A stretch of 64,000 nt of DNA from Kitagawia praeruptora (lineage: Eukaryota > Streptophyta > Magnoliopsida > Apiales > Apiaceae), in the NCBI GenBank assembly GCA_037693485.1, contig CM075354.1, positions 62,605,501-62,669,500 on the forward strand, read 5' to 3'. The position numbers and the translations under genes were made by a program. Positions 1 to 11,885 of this stretch are shown here, in pieces. The notes beneath the pieces are model-generated. The model saw only the letters and a list, made by a program, of their open reading frames with translations, searched no databases and was not told where the DNA came from. Within the stretch, counting starts at the first letter, position 1, and every line of letters starts with the position of its first letter.

Positions 1-1624
1 TTTTGTACTCCGTATATGAAATTTTCAGGTTAAATGACCGACATGCAATTTCATTGTAAATTCAATGATTGGTTACCATTTAACCTTATATTTGTAGTGA
101 CTACGTGTGTCGAGTGAGTTGGAGGCATATGTAAAATTAATTCGTAACTTCCGTTTAAACTTTAAGATGAAATAAAATTAAAACATGAAAGATTTTGCAA
201 TTAAGTTCAATTAATAGATTACAAATTTATAATAATTCAGTTACTTATATAACTAGATCAGTTACTTATTTGTAAGTGTTTTGAGTTTAAAATTCTCCAT
301 GCATCTTAGTTCATGATTTAACGACATTTTAACAATTTAATCATGTTCTTAATTTTTTTCCAATTGTTATGAGAGTAAATTGTTACAACACTTCGTTGAA
401 AGTTTGCTAGAATAACGGAGTAAGAGCGTAGAAATTGACAATGAAAACTGGTTCGCACGTTAATGTTGGTTTTTGGCCGAGAGGTGTTTAGGACTAAGAG
501 GTGTTGGTGGCTACATTTGGACTGAATTCACAAGGTTTTCGGGCAATGTTAAGAGAAAAATTATTAAAATTGTGTGTCACAAGGCTCTTACTTTAGATTA
601 GTAGAGAGAATGTGAGTGTTTCCCCTTGCAAATGGCTTACATATCCTAAAATCAAGTCCATATGTAGTACTCATGATGTTGGATTCTTCTTGGTTGACCG
701 ATCATTCTATGTTTTTTATTTGTATTTGTTTCCTTAAAATGCTAATTTGATAGTTATTTCGCAAGCACCTACACCGTGGTCACAAATAATATAGAATGAA
801 ATTGAGTTCGTTCCCATAGAGACTGGTAAATTTTAGAATATGTACCTATGCAACAATGTATGATCTCTATTCACGGCTAAGACAAATATCAAATTTGGGT
901 TTTAATTATCTAAATTATCTAAGAAACAATTTAAGACTATTAAGATCTAATTAACTAATGTGGCTTAAAACTGAATTACTTATGAGAAAATAAACATGGG
1001 ATCGTAACTTCATTAAATACTTCGTCTAGAGTTGATGCCTTTAATCAAAGTATGTGATGGTTGTGATATCTGATCGGACAACACGAAACAAGTATAGGCT
1101 ACCTATCAGTATACGAATACCAAACTACTTATACATCCATAAAAGAAATAGAAGATGGGTAGACACCAGTTATGTTTAGACCATATATGTCTATAAGATT
1201 TGAAAACATAATGGTTGAAGCACAAGTTATCCATTGTGATCACATAGGGCAGCAAAAGATGGTTAAAATTACGCTACAAATCATGATGTCAAAACATACA
1301 TAATCCTATGCTAGCATTGCAAGTTCTAAATTTCAAGATCCACTGTCGCTTCACAAGAGATTAACAATGCAACTTAGATGTTAGCTACACATCCAAGAAG
1401 AATAAGAACAACCATACGAGGATATCAACAATTCACCATACACAAATCTTTAAAGCAAACAAACTACTAAACTACATAGATAAATCCGTTAGAATCCCAT
1501 GACAACGATTAGTTCATAATTGAACGGCTCATCATTATGGGATCTGATGAAACCATGGTAATCAACAAAGCCTGAATAAAAATAATAATGCTAGAGTAAT
1601 AGAGTTAAGAAAACAAATCCGAAA
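1..1624. other. AT-rich sequence, no gene recognised
   Basis: No open frame of useful length and no splice-bounded coding segment is visible. The stretch at 580-700 (ending near 'catatgtagtact') resembles the segment near 3600-3660 ('catgtagttcgtagg'), so parts may be old LTR debris. This is a weak visual similarity only. Confidence 0.4.
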
Positions 1625-1800
1625 CACTACAAGAAATTTGTTCTTTACCTACTAATAATTTACCTACCATTAAATAATAGTAGCTAAAAATTATATTCAC
1701 ATACCAATGTATAGTTTTAGAAATTATTGGTAGCCAACTACTACGAAGTTTTTGTTATTTTTTTGTCATAAATACAACATTCATTTTAGTATTATTTTGA

Positions 1801-1868
<68 letters not shown>

Positions 1869-2309
1869 TACAGTAATAAATATAGTAAACAAATACATCA
1901 GTATTTAATTTCAACTGATGTTAAAGGCTCTAGACATCGGTTAAGAACTGATGTGAAGGAAAATTTTAAACTGATGTCTTTGTGGGTGTAGAGAAAGGTA
2001 CCCCTCTTTTACATCGGTTTTTAACCGATGTCTAAGATTATCTTTTACATCGGTTTCAAGCAAAAAACGATGTCTATTATACACCTTAAACCTCAGTTGC
2101 ATAAGCAATCCGATGTTAAAAACCAACATAGACATCAGTTACTAACTGATGTAAAAGGCAAGTGAATGATGTGATAGATACTCTTTGACATCGGTTAAAA
2201 ACCGATGTGAAAAGGGTTGGACCTTTCTCTACACCCACAAAGACATCGGTTGAAAAATGGCCAGACATCGGTTTTTAGCCGATGTCTATTGACCTGTTTC
2301 TAGTAGTGC
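1625..2309. mobile_element. CACTA-like termini with ACATCGGTT palindromes
   Basis: The left edge reads CACTACAAGAAA and the right edge, in reverse complement, reads CACTACTAGAAACAGG; both are CACTA-type ends. Between about 1930 and 2290 lie seven copies of ACATCGGTT or close variants. Several are paired as short palindromes of the form ACATCGGTT-AAA-AACCGATGT, the dense subterminal repeat layout known for CACTA transposons. The flanking triplets (aaa and ccg) do not match as a 3-bp target duplication. The two ends may therefore belong to different elements, or the element is rearranged. No transposase is seen. Confidence 0.5.
1804..1865. repeat. (TA)n microsatellite
   Basis: This is an uninterrupted AT/TA dinucleotide run of about 62 bp. 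It creates a spurious open frame rich in Ile-Tyr. Confidence 0.95.
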
Positions 2310-4440
2310 CGATTGAACCCCAGATCCTTGGCAGGCCAAATCGGAGCATTACCTAAGGTGTATGCAGAATCCCTATGAGAGCTTAGTCTTTCAATCTTTT
2401 ATGTCCTTTATGAACAATGTTGTCACTGGAGTTTTGAGCGTAAGAGTTCCCAATAAGATACCTTTAAGCTTATATGAGCTAGCTCGTTGCAAGAAACAAG
2501 AGGCATCCAAAAAGAATCATGCCAAGCATTTCCAGCAGTTCAGCAACCAGTAGATTTGTACCCTTGCCAGCTTATGGGTACGTTTTTTGCTAGTCATAAA
2601 TCATGGGGTTCGCACTATGTTAGCCTTTATGCTCACATGTTTACTTCCCTTAGGGACTGAATTATGGTACGAATTAGATCCTTCCAACGATTTGTGATGG
2701 GTACTCATTGTTGTCGAAACCTTTAAAATTTATCACTTTAGGGACACCAGCTTGGGCAATGTACCATCTACTACCCCCCCCCGGTTCCTCATATTGCCTG
2801 TAGGAGGAGCTTTATTTTATCCTCTATCAGGATAGAACTACCATGAACCCCAGAATTGTTAGACCATCGAAACCTGAGCGTCGTTCTTGGTTGAGATTCG
2901 GCCCCTATGGGCTTGGTGTAGCTCATCAGCCAAGCCTTGCGCGTTATCCTTGGGCCATTTTTCCCATGCTTCGTCCCTCATTCTTACATTGAAAAATACA
3001 TTCTTTGGAGAATCCCTTTCTGATCCTTCTTCCTGGTATCTAGAGTACGAATAGCCAGGGGTCACTTCTCATTTTCTTTGTTGACCATCTGAGAAACCAC
3101 GTTCCTCCTTTCGTTCCATCACATTTTTTGAATTCTTATCTAGAGACATGATTTCTCTTTAGAGACGTTGGATTTTATCCATGATTTCTTGATGTGTGAC
3201 ACCGCCTTTGAGTTAGTTTTCATGGTCACCAAAGTCGTTCCTTGGTGTATGTTGATAACCGGAGCCGTTAGACATATTTCCCCTCAAAAGATTATCCAAA
3301 TTCTCTCCTTTTAATGCCAAACATATTGTGAGGTAAATTCGGTGCACCATTTCACTGGAGGATTGTTGGAATAAAGAAAAAAATGTTTGATTTCCGGCTA
3401 CAAGAAGGGGTTCACAAGTTTACAGTCAGGCATTCAACTGCCAGAATGGGCGGTTGTTGGTGCTGTTTTTTGACTAAGCTAGCTTGCAAGGTCACCAGAC
3501 AACCATAATAGAGTATTGTTAACTCGGCCGTCAAGGATGCCCAGGAATCAATGTCACTCGATTTTCTACGTGCCTTTATTATATAGAAATGTGAACATGC
3601 CCTCGTGCAAAGTGCCTACATATCCTATATTTATAGGAATCAAGTCCCCATGTAGTTCGTAGGGTTTGGACTTTGTATTGATAGCTCAACAGCATTCCAT
3701 GATAATTAAGCTTTTTCCTTCCTCCCAAGTCGATCTCGTACCAATTCTGTTGATAAAGAAGAGTCCTAACTTCCTTAGGATACTACATGAACCCTAAATT
3801 TCCACTTTTACAGCCACCTATATGTATACGCAATGTGTATATTCCATAATTATCTGCATATATATATATATATATATGTATATGTATAACCTATGTCTTG
3901 TATTTATATGCTCAACTGACATATCTATCTTGCTATTGGCATGTAAATCCTTTCAGATAAATTGTTACAAGGTGATAAGGCGTGCTTTTAAAATTAAGGA
4001 GGGTGAGTCCTCATCAAACAAGGATTCTGAGGGGTTTTCCTGGAAACCTGAGCCTGGAACCTCTGTGCATGTATTAGGGGTTCACATGATCGTATCTGAA
4101 TGTATGCATAACCATTCCAGATTCTCATATTCGCACCAGATGCCTTAGTGAGCCTCTCTCAGGTTCATATATTCATGCCTAAGGACAAGATGAACCATAC
4201 GAGGTTCTCCCACATAAATCCCTTTATCGACGAACCTCTTTCTATTGAAGTTGCACCAGTCTTGAGTGTTCTTGCATGTCCACAAGACATTAATGGATCG
4301 AGACCATCAGACCTTTACCTACCTAGCCCACTTAATTGAATCTTGTAAATTGGGCCTACAACCTTCATGGGCTTTAAATCGAACCAAATAAAATTTTGGG
4401 CAAAACAGATGTTATTCATTTAAGTCATATTAAGTGGCTC
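2310..4440 (-). other. Degenerate LTR-retrotransposon debris
   Basis: No intact gene is present. A minus-strand fragment at 2859-3065 reads like gag-type sequence, but I cannot assign a family. The stretch at about 3365-3880 resembles an LTR in antisense, with a TATA-like 'cctatatttatagg' near 3613-3626. Related text recurs around 580-700. Short open frames at 3822-4339 lack any recognisable domain. The assignment rests on texture and one repeated segment, so it is tentative. Confidence 0.35.
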
Positions 4441-4885
4441 AGAACTAGACCTGGCAAAATGGGTCTAGATTCGAAGAACTGAACCACAATTCATGGAACC
4501 AAATCCGATTTCATATCCGAATTGAAAAATCTTGTAATTATCCGAGAAACAATTTGATCCGATCAAAAAAAATATCCGAACCACAAATTTAACCGAATAT
4601 AATACGAAATATTATACCCGATTATGACCTGGAACCGATCAAAACCGAATAATAAATTGTCCGAACCGAATATGTCTCGAATTATGGATTTGATTTAGAA
4701 CTGAATAAGAAAAATGATGAATTGACTAGTTGTTATAATTTTAATGGAATAGCCTATATACGGTAATACACATTTCATTCAATATCTACTCATTCATAAA
4801 CAAAATGCATATCTAAAACAATTTTAAATCAAATATATCATAATTATTTAATCAATTTTTTTGAAGAACTACAAAATTTTATATT
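4441..4885. repeat. CCGAA/CCGAAT-rich dispersed repeat
   Basis: Between 4505 and 4690 the words CCGAA, CCGAAC and CCGAAT recur many times. The composition resembles the hAT-like MITE at 37724-38196, but I could not define ends or a target duplication here. The remaining stretch to 4885 is plain AT-rich DNA. Confidence 0.35.
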
Positions 4886-5213
4886 CACTGCAACAGAAAT
4901 CGTTTCACACACCACTTTTCGACCGTTGTCTATCAGAGAAATTTTACGTTAACTATTGAGATGCCGTCTATGGTACTATCACACACCAGTTTCTCACCGT
5001 TGTATAGATACTATCAGTACAACGGGTGATAAAACCTTTGTCTGAGATACTTCACATAACGAAATTCTCCCGTTCATAAATTTTGACACAACTGTTTATA
5101 AACCGTTGTACTAATACTATCTATACAACGGTGAACAACTGGTGTGTGATAGTATCAAAGACGGTGATAGACAACAGTTGAAAAGTGGTGTTTGACTTAT
5201 TTTTGTTGTAGTG
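4886..5213. mobile_element. CACTA-type MITE with ACCGTTGT repeats
   Basis: The left end CACTGCAACAGAAAT and the right end, in reverse complement CACTACAACAAAAAT, form an imperfect terminal inverted repeat. It continues for about 50 bp through 'CACCACTTTTC' and 'TTGTCTATCA'. Internal ACCGTTGT/ACAACGG words repeat in both orientations, as in CACTA subterminal regions. The 3-bp flanks (att and ggt) do not match, so the insertion is old or the edges are one step off. There is no coding content. Confidence 0.6.
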
Positions 5214-5477
5214 GGTTTGAACAACGGTTTTGTTTTTTTTAACGTGTTGTGTTTCTCTATATTAGAGAATGGTTTATGTACACAAAAAATCATTTTAAAT
5301 AGTGCCCCCAACCAATTAAATAATGAATCAATAAATTTATCAATACAAAAATTTCTAATTGATATACAATTTCTATGTAAAAATTGCATATATAGCAATC
5401 TCATGTCTCTACGAATCCTACAAGTTATCAATGTAAAAATTGCATACATAACCATCTCTATAACAGTTTTCATGTCT

Positions 5478-5633
5478 TTAACATTTGTAGCATGTAACTC
5501 CAACAATTGGCCAGGGACTTGGGATGCAACTCAGTGGTGGAGCTTCACCCAAGCTTTGATAGCATAGGCCCTTCCCGTTCAACTCAATTCTGTTTGTTTC
5601 CAAAGCTAAATTCATCTCGACGGTACTCATCAT
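5478..5633 (-). other. Unrecognised 51-codon frame beside gene fragments
   Basis: This is an open minus-strand frame of 51 codons with plausible protein-like composition, including 'GLCYQSLGEAPPLS' and 'PSPWPIVGV'. I do not recognise the family. It lies 3' of the PIN exon and the FRIGIDA-like fragment on the same strand, so it may be a third captured or relic coding piece. No splice sites are certain and chance cannot be excluded. Confidence 0.25.
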
Positions 5634-5860
5634 AATCTAAGTAAGATATATTAAAAGAATCAGATGCTAACAATGTACCAAGTAAAAAACGACAAAAAAT
5701 GAATCTTAACATCAAGGAACAGTATTCATTTAACCTGTGCAGCAGTTAATGGATTCTAAATATAACCCTACAACAAAACAAATTGTAAATTTTGAGTAGA
5801 CAACATAATGAATTCAAAAATTTTGATGAAAAAAAATATTATCGGGCTTTGAGGTCTTAC

Positions 5861-5937
5861 CCAGTGCTAAGTATGTCAGGATGAACATTGTACTCCTTGG
5901 CAAAGACAAAACGGACTATTCCTTGTGGCAGGGCTGC
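5861..5937 (-). pseudogene. Orphan exon of a PIN auxin efflux carrier
   Basis: A 77-bp minus-strand segment encodes AALPQGIV-R-FVFAKEYN followed by VHPDILSTG. This is the conserved cytoplasmic loop and last-but-one helix region near the C terminus of PIN proteins (plasma-membrane auxin efflux carriers). It is bounded by an AG acceptor (5938-5939) and a GT donor (GTAAG, 5856-5860), so it is a whole exon. The residue after GIV is Arg, where PIN proteins I know have Pro. The neighbouring exons, including the final hydrophobic one, are absent within 1 kb on either side. It is therefore a relic or a captured exon, not a working gene. Confidence 0.7.
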
Positions 5938-6060
5938 CTAAAAATGTACATAAATGAAAAGTAGGTAAAAAGATGTGGAGTAAGATGCTGCATTAGTAAT
6001 ACAATATAGCCTATATGACAAGCACCATTTACCCGAACAATGGCAAAAATGAGAGTTTAC

Positions 6061-6526
6061 CCCCTTTCCTTGAGAGTTTCTTCTTAAATCTTTCAAGTAA
6101 ATCTTTAATAGGGGCACAAAAGGGAAGCTTTTAGTAAGATGGAAAGCATCAGTACAACATCTACTTGATGGCCCCTGTGGATCAACGATTCAACAACACC
6201 TGCAAAAAATTATAAAGTCTCAGAAAGTTCAACTTTTCACAATGGCATCTACCAGTAAAATGCATTTGGCAAGCACAATCTATAACATGGCTCACACCAT
6301 TGGCAGTCGTCTCTAATCAAATTTCAACCTATTGAACCACAAAGTCATGAAGGATAGAAACCTAAGGTGGAAAAGAGCCACAATCTCCATCCGTTAAGGT
6401 AATTAAAGTAAAACCAACCTCTTACTTTGTTTGCTAAACCAAGGGAAAAACAGAGCTCAGGCATCTGTCTATTTTGAACAAGTTCAAGAGCAAGCTTGAT
6501 GCATGCCCTGAAGGATAGCATCCTTT
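6061..6526 (-). pseudogene. FRIGIDA-like (FRL) gene fragment, two exons
   Basis: Two minus-strand exons match the conserved core of FRIGIDA-like proteins. The first, ending at 6426 before a GTAAG donor, encodes NRQMPELCFSLGLANK. The second (6199 down to 6061, AG acceptor and GT donor) begins GVVESLIHRGHQVDV. After a small deletion that shifts the frame near 6158 it continues FVPLLKIYLKDLRRNSQGKG. FRL proteins are nuclear scaffold-like factors linked to flowering-time control. The N-terminal coiled coil and the C-terminal tail are missing. With the frameshift and lost exons this is a pseudogene or captured fragment. It lies only about 120 bp from the PIN exon on the same strand. Confidence 0.65.
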
Positions 6527-7649
6527 TTATTTCCTTCTTAGGAGTGATGGTCAAAAGGGAAGAACCCCTCTATCGAAGCCAGTACCAATTGGCCTGGTTT
6601 GCTTGCACTTTATACCCATATCCCAGGTACTACTTCTTACAACACCTAAAGGTTTTAAGAAGCAACCCAAGAGATAAGATCTTCGTAAACCAATCACAAA
6701 CAGGCCACCAAACTTACATGAAAGTAGATAATTTAACTAAAAAAATAGAAACTAATGAGTGGTTTAAGATTGTAAAGGTTCAAGATAGTACTCTTGTTGG
6801 TCAGTAACTGGTGGTGCTGCAACTATAGGCATGCGAGCCTTCTCCATCTTTGTATTTCTTCTAATCTCAAGATACCTCTTTTCCTTGCTAATTTAGAGAC
6901 AAACTACAAAACAACATTACCAATAATGAAGAATAACACAACAAAACAGTACAATAAGATGCTCAGGTTGCTTAACCGAGAAGCACACTCACCAGTCTTT
7001 CGAACGATATCTACAAACCTCCCAAAGATAAACAAAGACAACGATTTAACTCAACAAAGACAGAAAAACAAAATTCGGACTCAGACAAAACCTTGACACA
7101 AAACGAAAATGGAAATAAACTCAGCCAACGATTTACAAACAAAGCTCAGACACGAATTTCAGCACAAGAAAACTAACAAAACAGCAAAACAGAACTCGAT
7201 TCTTGACTCAGTAGAACTCAGGGGAGACTCGACTCAGCGGACAAACCCGAAAATGGAAACAAACCCAAGACTTGACTGGACTCAAACCACGAACACTGCA
7301 AACAAAACCAACGAAATTCAAACTAAACCAAAAACCACAGTAAACTCAAACAAAACAATAACTACGAAACACAAAACAACAACTCGGGCTCAAAATCCAG
7401 TTGAATCAGCAAACTGCAATAACCCAGAATAAACAAAGCATAAAATTCGGATAACACAACTCAGCGGCAGGAAGCTCAGACTCAGCCTACGAAACAGCGG
7501 ACAAACAGCAACGAACTCCACCATAAAACAACAAAGAGAACTCGGTCTTTCTGTAAACAGCGATGGAGAAAAGAAAAGAAAAGAAAGTGTTGTAGGTTAT
7601 AGGGGAAAATAGAATACAGTAGATTAATAGCTATTGTAGTAAAAAAACA
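6527..7649. other. Non-coding stretch, no gene recognised
   Basis: Open frames here are short and lack domains. The segment 6880-7560 is A/C-rich, with recurring 'aactcag' and 'aaacaac' words, and reads as low-complexity DNA. A minus-strand piece near 6800-6880 (…EKARMPIVAAPPVTD…) looks protein-like but I cannot place it. Confidence 0.4.
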
Positions 7650-8254
7650 GTGTCGTAAAAAGCGAGAATCGGACTTGGTGGAAGGTACTGTTCAGGATTA
7701 ATCTTGGGGATTAATTGGAATGATTAATCGGATCATTAATCGGAACTAATTTAATATTATTTTTAAATATAATTATTATTAATATATGTAATTATTTTAT
7801 TATTTTGATTATACATGAATAATTATCATATATTTATACAAATATATTTAAAATATATAGCATTATTAAAGTAAATATAAATTTTAAGATCTAATTTTTG
7901 AATTGGGGTCAATATGAGAGCAAAAATTGATAAAATTCATGATTTAACCGTTTAAAATATTAATTTCGTATATGAGAATAATATTTTACTTAAAATTTAT
8001 TCAATTTTATACTTTTTGAATTTTTAATTTTTTTTTAATTTTTCTAAAAATAATTCAATTTTTTACCAATAAGGCCGATTTTTTACCGATTAATCCGATT
8101 TTTGAGCGATTAATCCCGATTTTGGCCGACTTTTGAGCGATTTTTCGAAAAACGATTTTTTAGCCTATTTTTGTAAAATCAGTACGATGGCCTACCGAAC
8201 AGCGATTAATCGACGATTAATCCCGATTAATTGCCGATTTTTAGAACAGAGGTA
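7650..8254. mobile_element. Candidate hAT-like MITE with GATTAATC motifs
   Basis: The right edge in reverse complement reads CTGTTCTAAAAATCGG, close to the left edge of the hAT-like MITE at 10836 (CATGGTTCTAAAAATCGG). Both flanks of this segment carry repeated GATTAATC words in opposite orientations, with an AT-rich core. The flanks 'gtaaaaaa' and 'gtaaaaag' could be an 8-bp duplication with one mismatch. The left terminus is uncertain. Confidence 0.4.
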
Positions 8255-8424
8255 AAAAGAATAGGAGTTAATTGAGTGAGGGTTCTTCGATTTGGATTTG
8301 AGAATCGAGAGTGAGTGGGTGAACGGATGTGGGTGAAAGAGTAAAGTGGGTGTTATAATTTCGTTGATGGGGGGAATGTACATAGCTTATTTTCGTTTTG
8401 GGGGCAAAAATACCGCCTTTTTTT

Positions 8425-9201
8425 TAGAAAGAATGCCCAAAATACCCACTTTTTGCATACCCACTGACCAAAATACTCGTTTTTGAAAATTCTGCCCAAA
8501 ATACCCGTGGGTCACGCCGTTTGGAATGGCGCAACCCTTCGCCACTGTAGCTGCCAGAAAATAACGAATCTCGCCTGAAACTGGAGAGGTGATTAGCCGG
8601 CGACTTTGCCGTTTTTCTTCGTCTTCACCGATCTATCTCACCACATCACTTCCAACCCACCACAACATACGTCCGTGATCGCAAAGTCGTCCTCTTTCTC
8701 TTCCCCGTGTCCGTTTATGTGCTACGGCCCCGCAGGGGCATGAACGAGGTCGCCGGAGTTTCGAATCGGAAACAAATGGTTGAATTGGGGATTTGAAATC
8801 CGGCCAATTAAACGTAATAAAATTGATATAGGTTTTTAGATAATCGACTCACGATTCTATTGGTATATATTATGTAATCGGAAAGCTTGTGGTATAGACG
8901 AACGAAGAGAAAAGAAAAACACGCCGAAATCGCCATTTCTGGGGAGCTCTGGAGACGACGAGATGACGTTAGATACGCCATCTGAAAATGCGTATCTTCC
9001 TGATACGCCTTTGCACAATGCGTATCCGAAGCCATTTTCGCTGATGTCAGCGGCGCAAGCTTGTGATACGCCGTTTGTGTTAGCGTGTTACCGGATGCGT
9101 CAGTTCCAATAGCGTATCAGATGGGTATTCTGGGCGGTACATTCGCGCGCTGGGTATTTTGGACAGGAGATGATTAAAAGTGGGTAGAAAGGGCAATCAC
9201 C
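8425..9201. mobile_element. GATACGCC-bearing MULE-like element, copy 1
   Basis: The ends are inverted: 'gaatgcccaaaataccca' on the left, and on the right the reverse complement reads GGTGATTGCCCTTTCTACCC. The whole unit is homologous, in inverted orientation, to 54428-55178, where a perfect 10-bp duplication defines the edges. Inside are at least six GATACGCC/GCGTATC words between 8965 and 9120. The flanks here (cctttttt) are only suggestive of a duplication because of the T-run. There is no transposase, so it is non-autonomous. Confidence 0.6.
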
Positions 9202-9390
9202 CCCTTTTTTATATATCCATCTTTTTTTTAATTTACATTTTAACATTTTAGCATTTAGTGTGTGACACTAGTGGGAAATAAAATTTGGTTTGGGCGGGAT
9301 ATTTTTTAAAAATAATAGTTTTATAAAATTATTTTAGGAGGTTTATATTATGAAATCATACAATAATAATGTGAAATTTTCTAATTTTTT

Positions 9391-10440
9391 GTACGAAATT
9401 TTAACAAAAACGTAGTAAAAGTGTTATTTTTTATAACGGGGCACGATCCAGATTCACTAAATAATTTTTTTGAATGATTTCTTCGACGATCAAACCATAG
9501 GAATGTTAATAAACACTCATTTAATTGTTGGAAAAAAATAATTAAAAAATAAAAAGGTCAGGGTGTACGAGATTTTAACAAAAACGTAGTAAAAGTGCTA
9601 CTTACTATAACGATCTAGATTCACTGAATAATATTTTTGAACCATTTCTTCAACGATCGAACCGTACAGATGTTAATAAACACTCATTTTAGTGTTGGAA
9701 AAAAATAATCAAAAAATAAAAAGGTCGGGTTGTACGAGATTTTAACAAAAACATAGTAAAAGTGTTGCTTCCTATAACGAGACAATCCAGATTCACTGAA
9801 TAAATTTTTTGATTGATTTCTTCGACGATCGAACCATACGAATGTTAATAAACACTCAATTTAGTGTTGGAAAAAAAATAAAAAAAAAAGGTCGGGTTGC
9901 ACGAGATTTTAACAAAAACGTTGTAAAAGTGTTGCTTACTATAACGGGGCACGATCCAGATTCATTGAATAATTTTTTAAAATTATTTCTTCGATGATCG
10001 AATAGTACGGATGTTAATAAACACTCATTTCAGTGTTGTGAAAAAATAATAAAAAAATAAAAAGACCGGGTTGTACGGGATTTTAACAAAAACGTAGTAA
10101 CAATGTTGGTTCTTGTAACGGGGCACGATCCATATTCAATGAATAATTTTTTGAATGATTTCTTCGATGATTGAACCGTAGGGATGTAAATATACACTCA
10201 TTTTAGTGTTGGAAAAAAATAATCAAAAAATAAAAAGGTTGGGTTGTATGAGATTTTAACAAAAATGTAGTAAAGTGTTGCTTCCAATAACGAGGCACGA
10301 TCTAGATTCACTGAATAAATTTTTTGAACAATTTCTTCGACGATATATCACACCGTCCAGACGTTAATAAACGCTCATTTTAGTGTTAGGAAAAAATTAT
10401 CCAAAAATAAAAAGGTCGGGTTGTATGAGATTTTAACAAA
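9391..10440. repeat. Tandem array, six units of 167-177 bp
   Basis: The anchor 'gtacgagattttaacaaaaa' (with small variants) recurs at 9391, 9565, 9732, 9899, 10073, 10246 and 10423, giving spacings of 174, 167, 167, 174, 173 and 177 bp. Each unit also holds 'gcacgatccagattca', 'atttcttcgacgatcgaac' and 'atgttaataaacactcattt'. Units differ by substitutions and small indels, so the array is local and moderately old. A 189-bp open frame within it is incidental. Confidence 0.9.
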
Positions 10441-11710
10441 AAAACGTTGTTTAACGATTTAAAAGTGTAAAACATTACACAAAAGTTTTTATGAAAAACT
10501 GTTCTTAGTTGTGTAAAAACCGTTGTCTGAATATTTTATTATTTTCCACCAAATCCAATTCAAATTTTTTCATTATTTCTCACCAAGTATTTCATTATTT
10601 CCCACCAAATTCAATTCAAATTTTTCTGTAGTTCAGATAATGGTCTCTTAAAACCGCTGTCTAGTAAGGCGACAGTTCAAACAACTCTTCAATAAAAACC
10701 GTTGTCTCAAAGTATTAACACAACGTGTGCTTAGAAACTGTTGTCTCAATTGCACAACATTTACGAAAACTCATTGTCTGAAGCCACATTATGTACAACG
10801 GTTTATTATAAACTGAAACACACTTTTGTTAATACCATGGTTCTAAAAATCGGACAAATCGCCGATAAATCGGCCGAGAAATCAGAGATCGGAGAACTGC
10901 CGATCTGTTTTCGTGATATCGCTGGAAAAATCGTTTTCCGATAAGTGGAGTAAAAATCGGGTCAACACAGCAAAAATCGGAGAAAATAGAAGCCAAAGAT
11001 AGCACCTTTCTAGTAAGCAAAACATGCCGAGAGAGCACTGATGGCTTTTTCTAGGAGGCTTGCTCTAGGGAAGAAACCGAAGGAAGAGCTAGACTAAAAT
11101 TCAACAAAGCAGATCAATCAAAGAAGTTTCAATTTAACAATAAGCGTGAAAAAACAAATTACTTCTATATATGTTTTGGATTTTGTATCTTCTTCCCCAT
11201 TTTCTATACATACACTGATACACATATGTATGTATGTGAATTAAATAAAATGACAGTGTGTATGTGACGATTTTGTTTGTTTTTATAAAAAAGGGAGTGT
11301 TTGACTCTTTCGTCATACTGATGTAGCCCAAACCAAATATTTAGATACCAATATTACATATACCATACAGTAGCAATATTAAAATAATATTGATCTAATT
11401 TAAATATTAATTAAAAATAATATTGAAATACGTTCGATTTTATTCTGATTTAACATTCCGATAAATCCCCGATTTCTGATAAATCGTAAATCGGTAGTTC
11501 AACCGATTTAGTCCGATTTGCGATTTCTATAACATTGGTTAATACACGTTACACAATACCTCCGTAAACAACCATTGTCTCATCTGACCAAATGGACACC
11601 AGTTAGACAACGCTTTTAAAATCGTTGAATAACCATTGTCTGCAGCAAATACAGACAACTTTTTTCGTAAGCTAACTGTTCACTGTTGTTAAATTTTTTG
11701 GGACAACGGT
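10441..11710. mobile_element. CACTA-like repeat with ACCGTTGTCT words, split by a hAT MITE
   Basis: Words of the form ACCGTTGTCT and ACAACGG recur at both sides (10500-10805 and 11560-11705) in the style of CACTA subterminal repeats, related to those at 4886-5213. The middle is displaced by the element at 10836-11537. I could not find clean CACTA termini; the left side abuts the tandem array directly. Confidence 0.4.
10836..11537. mobile_element. hAT-type MITE (8-bp target duplication)
   Basis: The left end is CATGGTTCTAAAAATCGG and the right end in reverse complement is CAATGTTATAGAAATCG. Both sides then continue with AAATCGG-type words. The flanks GTTAATAC at 10828-10835 and 11538-11545 are identical 8-mers, the size expected for hAT insertion. 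There is no transposase. It lies inside the CACTA-like repeat, so it is the younger insertion. Confidence 0.8.
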
Positions 11711-11885
11711 GGTGGGGATGGGCGTCGGGTCACTTCGGGGTTGGGGAATGCAATCCCCATCCTCGATCCCCGAACCCCTACCGCTCCCCGAACCCACCCC
11801 GATCCCCGAACAGGGGATATTTTGCTCCCCGATCCCCGCCCCGAACGGGAAACGGGGATCCCCGCGGGGAATCGGAGATTTTTAT
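11711..11885. repeat. GC-rich CCCCGA/GGGGAT repeat
   Basis: A short GC-rich block in AT-rich surroundings is made of CCCCGA, CCCCGATCC and GGGGAT words in both orientations. It gives overlapping open frames on both strands that are spurious (Pro/Ser-rich). It resembles dispersed plant repeats of this texture. No ends or target duplication were found. Confidence 0.6.

Noticed and set aside
1752..1991. Ile-Tyr repeat protein
   Set aside because: It is a translation of the (TA)n microsatellite.
9391..10440. Open frame 9809-9997 as a small gene
   Set aside because: It lies within a tandem repeat unit, is not open in the other units, and has no domain.
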